From Cepaea nemoralis (lineage: Eukaryota > Mollusca > Gastropoda > Stylommatophora > Helicidae): a stretch of 64,000 bases of DNA. The notes below the pieces were generated by a model. The model worked only from the letters and a program-made list of their open reading frames with translations, was not told where the DNA came from and made no database searches. The position numbers and the translations under genes were made by a program. This document shows, piece after piece, positions 11,046 through 21,130 of this stretch. The stretch is from the NCBI GenBank assembly GCA_014155875.1, contig JACEFZ010003497.1, positions 1-64,000 of the forward strand, in the 5' to 3' direction. The number at the start of each line of letters is the position of its first letter. The stretch's first letter is position 1.

Positions 11046-11486
11046 TGTCAGGATCTTATATTAGGCTCGTTGGCTAACACATGTGAGACAGTACAAGTAC
11101 AACGTGATTCGACATAAGACACAGCAACACAAGTTATATGGATTTATTACCACATGAAATACATAACAATCGTTACAGCAATGTACAACATATAACAACT
11201 CACTACCACAATACAGCTCATAGGTCTAACGCTCACGATATCAGTCGTTCAGCTCACAACCACGGAGATTCACACAAAACGCCTTGCTCTCGACACACAC
11301 GTCCGCTCAGATGTCCAGTCCCAGCTTGGTCTGAGATTAGCACACACACTGCCCACTGCCTCAGGTGGGGTCACGTGGCTTTGCGTCGTCTGTCGTCAGC
11401 GCTGGTCGCGTGTCAGGTAAGAAACTTGCCAGCCGACAACTCTTGTCCGCCGGGTGCCGTAACGATGTTGCTGCTAGGCTCTGACA
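11046..11486 (-). repeat. G1 3' LTR
   Basis: 441 bp starting TGTCAGGATC and ending GCTCTGACA on the plus strand, so it has TG...CA ends on either strand. By eye it matches 18545-18985 at every base. The apparent reading frame inside it is not a gene. Confidence 0.95.
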
Positions 11487-12889
11487 TTCTCCCCGGGTAC
11501 TTCAATGAAAGATGCCATCTTTCATTCATGATGTATGTATATACTGGGGTAGTGTTAATCTCATGTCAGAGACTACTTTTTCCCAGTGTTATGCATGAAA
11601 AAAAATAATAAGGCATAGAAATATATACAAAAAAATGTAAGTTGCATTGAAATGACAAATGAAGTACAATTTTTTTAACACAATTCAGGTTTCATCCCCC
11701 TGATGCCTGGTTACCTTCATTGCAATAATACCCAGTCAGATCAGTAGTTCCAGCTTCACGCATCTACCTCGCAGCCCTTTTGAAAAAAACGTAATAATAT
11801 GATTGTTTTGCAACAACCATCTAGGCCAGACTGAAATACGGCTTTGTATTAGTCGTATTAACACTTAAACTCTGCCCTCATTTTGGTCAGGAGCTCTTAT
11901 GTTGGTTTGCAAAGTTGGCAGCACTATGACATGCTTGGTGGACGCCTACCTGCTGTGCCAATCATTTGAGCAACAAAATGTCTATTTATACAATATACAT
12001 TAATGAATATATTTTAAATTATGGCCCTTGATGTAATTCACAAATGCAAGGGAAGTAATTTTTGACATTTAAGAAATTTCATACATTACAATACTTATTT
12101 AATTTCTTAGCGTCATTGCTTGACGTTTCCTCATATTAACGAGAAAAAGTCGGTAATATGAATACGTTAATCAAGATATGATTCTAAGATTACACTAATC
12201 AAAATAAATATGTACACAATTTGTATATTATATTTTATAGATTCAAAACGATTTTACAAGTGTCATAAATTTTTGGAAATTTGTACATAGTCTGCTAATT
12301 AAGTTATACTTTTTAAACTACTACCGGAAATGCACACGAAACGAAAAATTTTGGTTGATGTTACATTTTCTGAATACAAATGATCCGGTTTTATTTCGGA
12401 ACGGATAGTAAAATGTTCTCACAGTTGGTGTTTGATGTTATAGTATGACAACGGATTATGGTGGAATGTTCTTATTTCCGATGTGTTCACAAGTTCGAAC
12501 AATTTGGAGTAAATTTGCTGTAGAGGTGATGTAGGAGTCTATGTTCAGTCCACATTTGCTCATGTTAAAATATTACGGTGAAAAAAAATCACCCACAAAT
12601 GTCACCATGGTCAAGTTCGCTTATGGTAAATGGATAAGCGTATGTGACATTGTTGTTGGTGTCTATCTACAATTAATATCGTTCTCATTCTAACACACAC
12701 TACACAATTATACTACACTCATTGCATAAGACATAAATTGATTAAAATAAGAATATTATACATGTCGGTTTGCAAACCGTATCACAATTTTGATTATTGA
12801 CCTTACACAGTAGGTGAATGGAAAGAAATTCACTCATTGGTGGCTGTGTTGGGCTGAGTGTAATATTATACAGTGCACTCAGACATTGC
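11487..12889 (-). other. G1 3' untranslated region with polypurine tract
   Basis: Between the end of pol and the 3' LTR there are 1.4 kb without a supported gene. The polypurine tract, CCGGGGAGAA on the minus strand, abuts the LTR at 11487-11497. The rest is AT-rich; I see no further structure in it. Confidence 0.7.
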
Positions 12890-13761
12890 TTACTGGGTCT
12901 GTCGGACAACGGGACAAAAGGTCGGCGATTGTATTCATCTGCCGGGAATATGGCGAACTTCAAAACTGAAATTCTGAAGCTTTAAGGACCAGCGAGCAAT
13001 CATGTTATTTGATGGTACTGTGGAATTGATATACCTTAATGGACTGTTGTCAGTTTCGATGATTAAAGTGACGTCCTAGAAGATATTTGGACAGCTTTGT
13101 TACACTTTCTACTAAGGCCAATGCCTCCAATTGCGGAATGGACCAGGCCCGCTCTCGGGGTCTTAGTTTTCTTGATAGAAAACAGACGGGATGCAAGATG
13201 TCGTTGTATTCCTGCAAAAGGACTGCACCGATCGCAATGGAGCTAGCATCTGTTCTCAATCTGAAAGGTAAACGAATGTTGGGCAATTTAAGGATGAGAT
13301 TAGGTGTATTCTTATCAGAAAAATGTGCCAAAAACTTTATCAAATGCATTTCGTAGGCATTCATCGTTTACAACTTTTTCGGGTTTATTCTTGGTTAGTA
13401 AATTAGAAAAAAACCTCAGTTAGCTCTGAAAAATTCAGGAATAAAGTTTCTGTAATAATTAATAAGTCCCAGCAAACTGCGGACTTGTTTCTTATTTGTT
13501 GGAAGTGACAGTTTTAGAATTTTCGAGACAATTTTGTTGTCTGTCATGACAAAGCCATTGGATATTCTGTACCCCAAAAATGATATCTCTTGGTAAGCCA
13601 TGCTCACCTTTGAAGGCTTCACTGTCAGTCCGTGCTGTCTGATACGTTTCTAGTGTCTGTTCCAGTATCTTTATATGTTCCGTCATTGTCTCTGTATGGA
13701 TACAGATGTCGTCAATATAGGAAACTATATTAGGGATGTCAGATAGGAGGAGTCGTGTCAT
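12890..13761 (-). pseudogene. G1 RT C-terminal half and RNase H (frameshifted)
   Basis: Read from 13761 downwards. SYIDDICIHTE is the YxDD catalytic motif (about 13725-13690). EISFLGYRISNGFV and RSLLGLINYYRNFIPEF (13622-13416) are the RT thumb and connection. RLRTDASSIAIGAVLL (about 13270-13220) is the RNase H first Asp, followed by RKLRPRERAWSIPQLEALAL and, after a frame change near 13080, MIARWSLKLQ and a C-terminal ADLLSR. There are frame breaks near 13625, 13400 and 13080, so no intact enzyme is encoded. RNase H is the last pol domain. Confidence 0.85.
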
Positions 13762-15300
13762 GCGTACAAATGTGGCTGGGGCATTGACTAGCCCAAATGG
13801 AAGTTTGCACCATTCGTACAGTCCCCAAGGCGTGGCGAAAGCTGTTTAGATGTCTGCTGTCTTCATGTACAGCAATCTGCCAGTAACCTTTAGCCATGTC
13901 AAGGGTCGTGAAGAACTTAGCGTCAGTCAGTTCTGTCAGAAGATCGTCCGTATTTGCCATTGGTTCAAGATCTAAAACAGTTATTTTGTTCAGTTTTCTG
14001 TAATCTATGCAAAGTCGTATTGTGTTGTCCTTTTTCCGTACAATGACCATGGGTGAAGAGAAGTCTGATAGGGATCGTCTGATGATGTTGTTTTTTTCTA
14101 AGTTAATGATTTCCTGATGTAGTTGTTCCTTGTAATGTAATGGTATGGTGTATGGTCTGCATCTTATGGGTGTGTTTGATGTGAGTGTGATGTGATGCTG
14201 TACTAACTCTGTTTGTCCTGGGTTGTCTGAAAAGATGGTGTTGTACTCTTGTATCAACTGTTTGCAACTGTTTGTCTCTGCTTGACTTAGGTTTGGATTG
14301 ATCTTGATCTCCTTCAAGCAGTTTGTCGTGTCTAATGTAGGTGTTGGAAACTCGTCGCTAGAATCGTCATCTTCGTGATCTATTATCACGGTGCAAGCTG
14401 TCGTATCGTCTTGTTCGTTGTCTCTGTTGAAGTATGGTCTTAGCATATTGATGTGAAATATTTTGTGTTTGTCTTTTATCAGGATTTCGTAGTCAACAGG
14501 AGAGATTTGTCTTGTCACTTTAAAGGGTCCCTGCCAAGAATCTGTCAGTAGTTGTCTGTCACTAGGTAGTAGTAGTAAGACGTCCTGTCCAGCTGTCAAT
14601 GTTATAGTCCTGTTACCTTTGTCTGCGTATTGTCTGTAAGTAGCACCAGATAGTTTTAGTGCACTTTTAGCAATTTCACATGATTTCATTATCCTTTCAC
14701 GCAATGATGTTACATACACAAATGATGATATGGGTTTTAATACTGGAGTGGACTCAGTTAACATTTGGTGATAAATTGTTAATGGGCCGCGTGGTTTGGC
14801 ACCATAGATGAGTTCAAAAGGAGAGAAACCGGTACTAGAATGTGGTACCTCGCGATAAGCAAAAAGGACAGCTGGTAAGTATAGATCCCAGTTATTGGGG
14901 TGATCTTGAGTTACTTTGGCTAGCATGTGCTTTAGATCCCCATTAAGCTTTTCTATTATCCCGCTCGAGTGAGGATGATAGGGGCTATTGAAGACTTGCT
15001 TCACTCCTAACATTTTAGTGAAAGCTTGAGTGGATGCGGCGATAAATTGAGTGCCTCTATCAGACTGGATAGTATCTGGAAACCCAATTCTGGAGAAAAT
15101 ATGGAAGAACACTTCCATGATATCGTTGGCAGTAATGTTCTTTAACGGAATAGCTTCTGGCCAGCGACTACATTGATCAATAATTGTTAGTATATATTTA
15201 TTCCCTCTAGTTGTTGTATGACTAAGAGGGCCCACAATGTCAACTGATAATTTTTCAAAAGGTCGACTGGCTAAGTCAGTGACTTGTAACTTTGCCTGTG
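13739..15300 (-). pseudogene. G1 integrase core and RT N-terminal half
   Basis: On the minus strand an integrase core comes first: VDIVGPLS (first Asp), IQSDRGTQF (second Asp) and SSGIIEKLNGDLK (Glu). A GPY/F-type module follows: DSWQGPFKVTRQI and HKIFHINMLRPYF. The RT then begins in the same 498-residue frame: NNIIRRSLSDFSSPMVIVRK, IRLCIDYRKLNK and FFTTLDMAKGYWQIAV (motif A). The frame is lost near 13843, just before motif B. Integrase and RT in one frame, in this order, is the direct evidence for the Gmr1-like arrangement. Confidence 0.9.
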
Positions 15301-15978
15301 GGTGTTTACCTTTCTTTACCAGTTTCTGGCATGTATCACAACTTCTGCAATATGTTTTTATGTCATTACAGAATTTTGGCCAATGAAAACTGTGTCAATA
15401 GTCTTGACCTGGTTTTAACATATGCCATATGACCTGCAAAAAGGTATATCGTGAGCAAGATGTAAAGCTTGCTTGCGATAAGTAGTTGGTAACACAGTTT
15501 GCTTTGTTGTAACGTCACCTTTGGTGTAGTACCTGGTGAGTATATCATTGTATAAAGCAAAATGCCATTTAGCATTTTTCGTTACTCTTGGCTTTTTGCC
15601 GGTCAGGTCAAAATACTTTGACAGTGAAGGATCAGCTTTTTGAGCTGTTATGAATGTTTCCTTCATCGAGTCACTAGGTGGTACTTCTGGGCTAAGCATT
15701 TGAATAGCCTCAGTTTGGTTACTATCATCTTGCACTCTAGCAGTAGCTCTTGTTACTGCGTTCACACACTCAATGACATCAGATGATGATGGAATGATAT
15801 CGTCAATGATGTGATGAGAACTTAGTGCTGCATTAGCTAACATACATTCAACTGGTGATATGACATTTTCAATGACATTTGGTGGTGATGTGTTATCATT
15901 AATACATAGTGATGTTATGTCATGGTTATGATGTTTGTCATTCACTTCCGGTAAATTCCCGATGATTATATCGCACAC
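15301..15978 (-). pseudogene. G1 protease end, linker and integrase H2C2 zinc finger
   Basis: On the minus strand, CDIIIGNLPEV marks the end of the retropepsin. A linker with little similarity to known domains follows, then a zinc-binding start to the integrase: HLAHDIPF and GHMAYVKT (the two His, with a frame break between them near 15430), then CRSCDTCQK (the two Cys, about 15350-15320). The H2C2 finger directly precedes the integrase core, as in Gypsy integrases. Confidence 0.75.
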
Positions 15979-16200
15979 TGGGTTTGTAAGTGCTGCGACT
16001 TTTACTTTTCCGGTGAGGAATGGTGTTTCGATGTATGCCCAAGCTAATGGATATTTTTCAATATTGCCTGAAAATGTTCTACATGTGATGTGTCTACCAG
16101 TGTAGTCTGTAGGTGTTATGAATGTTGTTTTCAGGCCAATAAGTGTACTCCCGGTGTCGCGAAGTACTGTAGCAGACTTGCCATTAACGTACCCGTGATA
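15960..16200 (-). pseudogene. G1 aspartic protease
   Basis: On the minus strand VNGKSATVLRDTGSTLIGLK contains the retropepsin active site DTGS. It would process the Gag-Pol polyprotein. It lies after the zinc-knuckle region and before the integrase, in a different frame from the knuckle. Confidence 0.75.
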
Positions 16201-17683
16201 GATGTCTAACTTGCCTTTTGAGGTCTATTACTAAGTTACCTTCCTCATTAGCAATAGGGATGGCGTGTCCGCATGTTAAGATACCATTTTCAAAGAAGGT
16301 ATTACAGACAGTGCATGTGTTGGAACTAAATACGTCACAAGCCTGTGCTACATGTACAGGATGTTTTTCTGTATTTTCGTCTTCTGACGCTGAACTGTCG
16401 AACAAGGCGGCATTGGCTTTGTTGGTCATATGCCTGCCTTTACAGTCCATACGATGGTGACCGTAAGCCTTGCAGAGAAAACATTTACGTGCACTTTTGA
16501 ACGATTTACGTTCTCTGTCTTGTCTGTTTACCATATTTTGCAAATATGTTTGGTACCCTGGGTTTTTATCGCACATCTCGTTCAAATAATGAGACATTTT
16601 ACAATGAACACAATGTCTAAACTTTTCAGAGGTAGGCCTGTTTGGTTTTTGCCTACTATAGTTTTTCTCATAGTTGGCAGCTGCTACCCAGTTACTGTCA
16701 GTAGCTTCAGTGGCAAAACATTGTTATTTGCCGTATAATAGGCCGACCCACGTCTTTCCATTTCTTCCACACATGTGCATTCATTCTCTTGCAAGAACTT
16801 AGAAAAAGATGTTGGGATAGAAGAAATAACCTTATCTCGAATAATGAGATCTTCTAATTTATCATAATTTTTGTTAATTTTGGCTGATGAAGTCCATTTG
16901 CTGAAAATGTCTCGGACTAAACAGAGGTAGTCAGAGAACGTTTGAGTTGACTTTGGACTCAGTTTACTAAATTGTTCTCTGTACCCTGCTTCATCTAGCA
17001 TGAAATGTGCCATTATTTTAGATTTAATGTAATGGTACTCTTTTCTGAGGTCTTTGGGGATGGTTTTCAATGACTTTCAAAGGTTCCCCAGAAAGACTTC
17101 TCATATATAAAATATTCCATTCCGAAAGTGGAACTTGGTAATGTTCCATTAAAGTCTCAAAATTTTGGGTAAAGGCTGCTATGCAGTCACCCGAGGTATA
17201 GTTACGAACGATACCTTGGTACTTTTTATACTGGTTTTCTTTTTCCAGTCTTTCAGATTTCTTTGACTCTTTATTCATTGCAGTCTCAGTGTCCAGTTGT
17301 TTCATTTTCAACTGTAGTTCAAGTTCTTCCCTCTTGCTCTGAGCTGCTATTTCTGCTTTCTTAAGTTCACTGTCTATCTCAGATTGCTTTGTCTTTGCAG
17401 CCATTTCTATCTCTGCCTGTTTCAAGGCTGTTTCAGCCTCTATTTGCTTGGCAGCTTTTTCAATCTCTGCCTGTTTTAAGGCTGTTTCAGCCTCTATTTG
17501 CTTGGCAGCTTTTTCAATCTCTGCCTGTTTTAGAGCTCTTTCAGCTGCTCTTTCATCGCGTTCATTGTTTTTCTCTTGTACCAGGAGATATTCAGCGTAT
17601 TTGTTCTCACTCCATTTTGTCAATTCATCACCTTGTAACTTTAATTTCAAACCCATATCGATGAAATCAAATAATGACGACAT
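16184..17683 (-). pseudogene. G1 Gag with coiled coil and CCHC knuckle (frameshifted)
   Basis: Starts MSSLFDFIDMGLKLKLQGDE at 17683. Residues about 38-150 are a highly charged coiled coil with a tandem repeat (ALKQAEIEKAAKQIEAET copies, a 57-bp DNA repeat at about 17430-17530). The capsid-like part continues in a second frame (17070-16684), and a zinc knuckle, CFLCKAYGHHRMDC (C-x2-C-x4-H-x4-C), is in a third segment (16597-16184). Frame breaks lie near 17060 and 16600-16680. G2's Gag also opens with a charged coiled coil, so the two share an architecture. Confidence 0.85.
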
Positions 17684-18522
17684 GATGGAGAAAATACGTC
17701 AATGAAAATCAATCACACAAAATATGTTGTAAATGGTTAGTAGAAAAACAACTTACAATTGATTTGACTCTACGATGCGTGCCCACTAATGCATACGTAA
17801 AGTTAAAGTGAAGAAAAAAAATATACTCAAGTGCCCTTGGATATGGTGACGAATGGTTGGGCAATCGGGCTAGAAAAACTGTAAGGTCGTACTTCAGAAC
17901 CACTAATGACCTCTACGGCAGGGTTATGGATGGTACGCAAAAACCTGCTTTGTTTTTGGAGAGAAATAAGTTAGCGTGTGTTTGTTGGTGTGTGCCTGTA
18001 AGTCACTAAGTGTTGATTTGGTTTGGATGGCGTTGAGTATAATTGTATGTCGTAAATTTGTCGTCAACAGTGTTTCTTTTAACAGAAGTTACACTCTTTC
18101 CAAAACTCTTTGCGTTCCACAAACTCAATACACAACAACAATCTATCTGTATTTGAACACTCAATAACATTGATGACACATCACTTACATCAAGATGACA
18201 TTCAGTAAGGACAAAGACATCAAGTTTACAAGATGGCGACAAGGTCAAAATGGCGGCAAAATCACAAGGTTGACAAGGTCAAACGGTGACAAGTTTTACG
18301 AATTACAAATGTTTTACACGTTTACAGGATCAAACAATATGTACTGTACATTTACTAATGATATTAAACATATTTAGACAATGTAGTAAGGGATCACACT
18401 GAGACTTTTTCGATCACATGTACATCACTATAACCTTGACAAATTTTACAAGTACAAGAATTATAGTTTTAAATCACAAAGACGAACAACATACGTCTAA
18501 ATATATTAGGTTCTTAAATAAT

Positions 18523-18534
18523 GACGAGCCCCCA
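18523..18534 (-). promoter_or_regulatory. G1 primer-binding site, tRNA-Pro type
   Basis: Plus-strand GACGAGCCCCCA equals the 3' end of a proline tRNA including CCA, so on the element's strand it is TGGGGGCTCGTC. It is 10 bases from the 5' LTR edge (18545). The leader between it and gag (17684-18522) has no supported gene. Confidence 0.65.
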
Positions 18535-18544
18535 CGTCCACACA

Positions 18545-18985
18545 TGTCAGGATCTTATATTAGGCTCGTTGGCTAACACATGTGAGACAGTACAAGTACA
18601 ACGTGATTCGACATAAGACACAGCAACACAAGTTATATGGATTTATTACCACATGAAATACATAACAATCGTTACAGCAATGTACAACATATAACAACTC
18701 ACTACCACAATACAGCTCATAGGTCTAACGCTCACGATATCAGTCGTTCAGCTCACAACCACGGAGATTCACACAAAACGCCTTGCTCTCGACACACACG
18801 TCCGCTCAGATGTCCAGTCCCAGCTTGGTCTGAGATTAGCACACACACTGCCCACTGCCTCAGGTGGGGTCACGTGGCTTTGCGTCGTCTGTCGTCAGCG
18901 CTGGTCGCGTGTCAGGTAAGAAACTTGCCAGCCGACAACTCTTGTCCGCCGGGTGCCGTAACGATGTTGCTGCTAGGCTCTGACA
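18545..18985 (-). repeat. G1 5' LTR
   Basis: 441 bp, apparently identical to the 3' LTR at 11046-11486. It is followed by TGCAAGGGGAATAA, which is also found at the related empty site near 19733. Confidence 0.95.
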
Positions 18986-19365
18986 TGCAAGGGGAATAAT
19001 CCACCTTAACATTCATGTAACTATAAAGTTTGTCCTTACTTCCCGTGTTGAATGCACATCATCATCACCACCATTATCATCAGCATCATCCTCATCATCA
19101 CCATCATCATCAAAACCACCATCGTCAAGTGCATTGCTGACTGGCGTGGCGATCACGCTTCTCAACATCTTGCGATCTCAAACAACATGTTTCAATTCGT
19201 GTCCTGACTCCCTTCAATTCCAAGACACAAGACCGTCGAGAATGTTCTCTCAAGAATGTAGTTTTCTAAACAGTCTGTGATTTCATATCATAAGAAAACT
19301 GCACCATTGGAAGGTTGCAGTAGCTCTTATTTTCTAGATCCGCTGGCTATCACATGTAACAATCA
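18986..19365. other. Right flank of G1: copied flank and CAT/CATC repeats
   Basis: 18986-19055 is repeated at 19733-19800, consistent with a common repeat that G1 entered. Next is an imperfect ATC/CAT repeat (about 19055-19125), then unremarkable sequence. No gene is seen. Confidence 0.6.
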
Positions 19366-19512
19366 GTTATCAGTTATCAGTTATCAGTTATCAGTTGGGG
19401 TATCTTCATTGCACTCTGGACATGTCCATAGGTGCTCAGATCCTTCCCCCCACCCCCCCCCCCCCCCCAGCATATGCATCAGTGTCCGGTGGCTAATAGT
19501 GCCAGTAACAAG
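19366..19512 (-). mobile_element. I-beta2: 3' end of an I-like element with CTGATAA tail
   Basis: The reverse complement matches the last 145 bp of I-beta1, including GAGCACCTATGGACATGTCC. It ends in four copies of a 7-bp repeat (AGTTATC on the plus strand, 19366-19396). A C-rich run lies at 19446-19469. It faces I-beta1 in opposite orientation. Confidence 0.8.
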
Positions 19513-19529
19513 CTTGATGCAATGTCATT

Positions 19530-19695
19530 TACAGGACGTCACAATCAATCACATCGTTTAATGGGTGATGTTTGTTATTGCTTTCTGAGCACCCGACGCT
19601 CAAGATCACCACAATGCTCTCTGATATGCGGGATTGAGAATCGCGTTTGCTATGCCTTTGTTATATACGCCGGCACCAGTATTAAAGAATTGTTT
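19530..19695 (-). mobile_element. SINE-B remnant
   Basis: On the minus strand it carries CGGGTGCTCAGAAAGCAATA and the terminal GACGTCCTGTAAATG stretch, and a head resembling the copy at 10680-10770. Downstream, 19695-19800 is the uninterrupted relative of the G1 target. Confidence 0.65.
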
Positions 19696-20159
19696 AATTA
19701 TAGTTGTGTGTAAATACAGGTTGAACAGCGTGCAAGGGGAATAACCCGCCTTAACATTCATGTAACTGTACAGTGTGTCCTTACATCCCCTGTTGAATGT
19801 TCTAGGTTGTAACCACACAAGGAGCTTAGGTATCGTAGTGGCGAGACACTCGTTGACCGACTCGGAGGTAATGGGTTCCATCCACAGCTGGGCTAATTGG
19901 GAAAAAAACAAAACACTGACCTAATTGAAAACCAAGAATATTTTTGGAAGTCAAGACGGCCGGTGTGACATGACCACAACACCCACCGAGTGGCAACTGA
20001 TCTATATAATGCACCGTATGCCCGATGCTGCTTAAGATGTTAAAGGGGGTCCTACCAGTAAGTTCGCATTAACAAAGCAGCATGCTGTTTACACAAGCAA
20101 TCCATGCATATTGAAGATGATATACTCGTAGTCTTACACTATGGCACACACCTAATTGT

Positions 20160-21121
20160 ATTGCCACTTGAGTGTATTGCAGATGAGCAGCACCCTCTGC
20201 ATGACGCTATATTCAGAGAAAAGGGTGACAGGCTAAAGAGGGGCAAATCATGGATGGGTCGGGCGGAAGATATCGTCAGACAGGTCTGCAGTCTTACCAG
20301 TATCAACCCCGGCAAGGAATGGGTGCCAGTGCCTCCAGCTTTTAAGTGCACTTTCTCCTGCATTATCACACTCGACAGACAGTGCAGAGAGCAGTAACCC
20401 TGCCGCTGTCAATGCAGAGGTTAACGCGCTCATCTATGAACACTCAGATAGCCCCGAAGTGCTCATCTATACAGATGGATCTGTTGTAAAGCAGCAGAGA
20501 AGTGCGTGGGCATTTACAGCCCGTTCAGCGGACCGAACCGTTCAAGAATCCAGTGGTGCCCACTCTATGACCACGAGCAGCATGACGATGGAGGTGATGG
20601 CAGTTACACAGGCTTTCATATGGCTGGAATCACAGCATTATACCAACGTGTGTGTACTAAGTGATTCAATGAGCATGATTCAGAAGGTCGAAGCTGGATC
20701 TGTACGTAGACAGTGGACTGAATCGCTGCGGAAGTCTGTTGTCCGTAAAGTCACCTTCATCTTCGTCCCGGGACATGCGGGAGTCGAGGGAAATGAACGA
20801 GCTGATAAACTGGCTGGCTCTGCACCCCCTGTAGATGGCCAGCCCATGGATCGTGCCGATGTTATTAACGTCCTCAAAGATATGGCGAGAACAGAGGACT
20901 TTGACGTCAGTGATTCCACATCGCTGTCCAGGATGAAAGACCTGGGAGTAAGAATCGGCACAGCCAGACGCGAGAGGTACATCGGGAAAACAAAGCGCCT
21001 CATCAACCAACACAGAACTGGCACTATTAGCTACCGGACGCTGATGCATATGCTGGGGGGAGGATCTGAGCACCTATGGACATGTCCGGAGTGCAATGAA
21101 GATACCCCAACTGATAACTGA
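20160..21121 (+). pseudogene. RNase H domain of I-beta1
   Basis: The open part (20459-21121) carries LIYTDGSVVKQQRSAWAF (Asp), SMTMEVMAVTQAF (Glu), VCVLSDSMSM (Asp) and FVPGHAGVEGNERADKLAG (His/Asp), then NQHRTGTISYRTLMHML and a terminal Cys pair in CPECNED. The upstream linker is in another frame and stops at 20397, because of a one-base shift near 20390. RT is missing, so this fragment alone cannot support transposition. It would have hydrolysed the RNA strand during element replication. Confidence 0.82.
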
Positions 21122-21130
21122 TAACTGATA
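20160..21130 (+). mobile_element. I-like element I-beta1, 5'-truncated
   Basis: Starts in the region between RT and RNase H (QHPLHDAIF, SWMGRAEDIVRQVCSL) and ends with a CTGATAA repeat at about 21108-21130. It is a different subfamily from I-alpha: its RNase H is roughly two-thirds similar by eye and its C-terminus adds CPECNED. The I-alpha2 element jumped into its tail. The 5' boundary is approximate; 19800-20160 holds diverged repeat sequence with no gene. Confidence 0.8.

Larger units (their letters stand above)
11046..18985 (-). mobile_element. Ty3/Gypsy-type LTR retrotransposon G1, integrase upstream of RT
   Basis: A 7,940-bp element on the minus strand with 441-bp LTRs at both ends. 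The order on its own strand is LTR, primer site, gag, protease, integrase, RT, RNase H, polypurine tract, LTR. Integrase before RT is the order described for Gmr1-like Gypsy elements, not the usual one. The two LTRs look identical, implying recent insertion, yet gag and pol contain at least six frame breaks. The flanks (TTGCACAG on the left, TGCAAGG on the right) show no target duplication. A related uninterrupted site exists at 19735-19800. Confidence 0.92.

Noticed and set aside
11138..11608. 156-residue frame in the G1 LTR, repeated at 18637-18999
   Set aside because: It is duplicated only because the LTR is, and no domain or codon bias supports it. It ends at different places outside each LTR.
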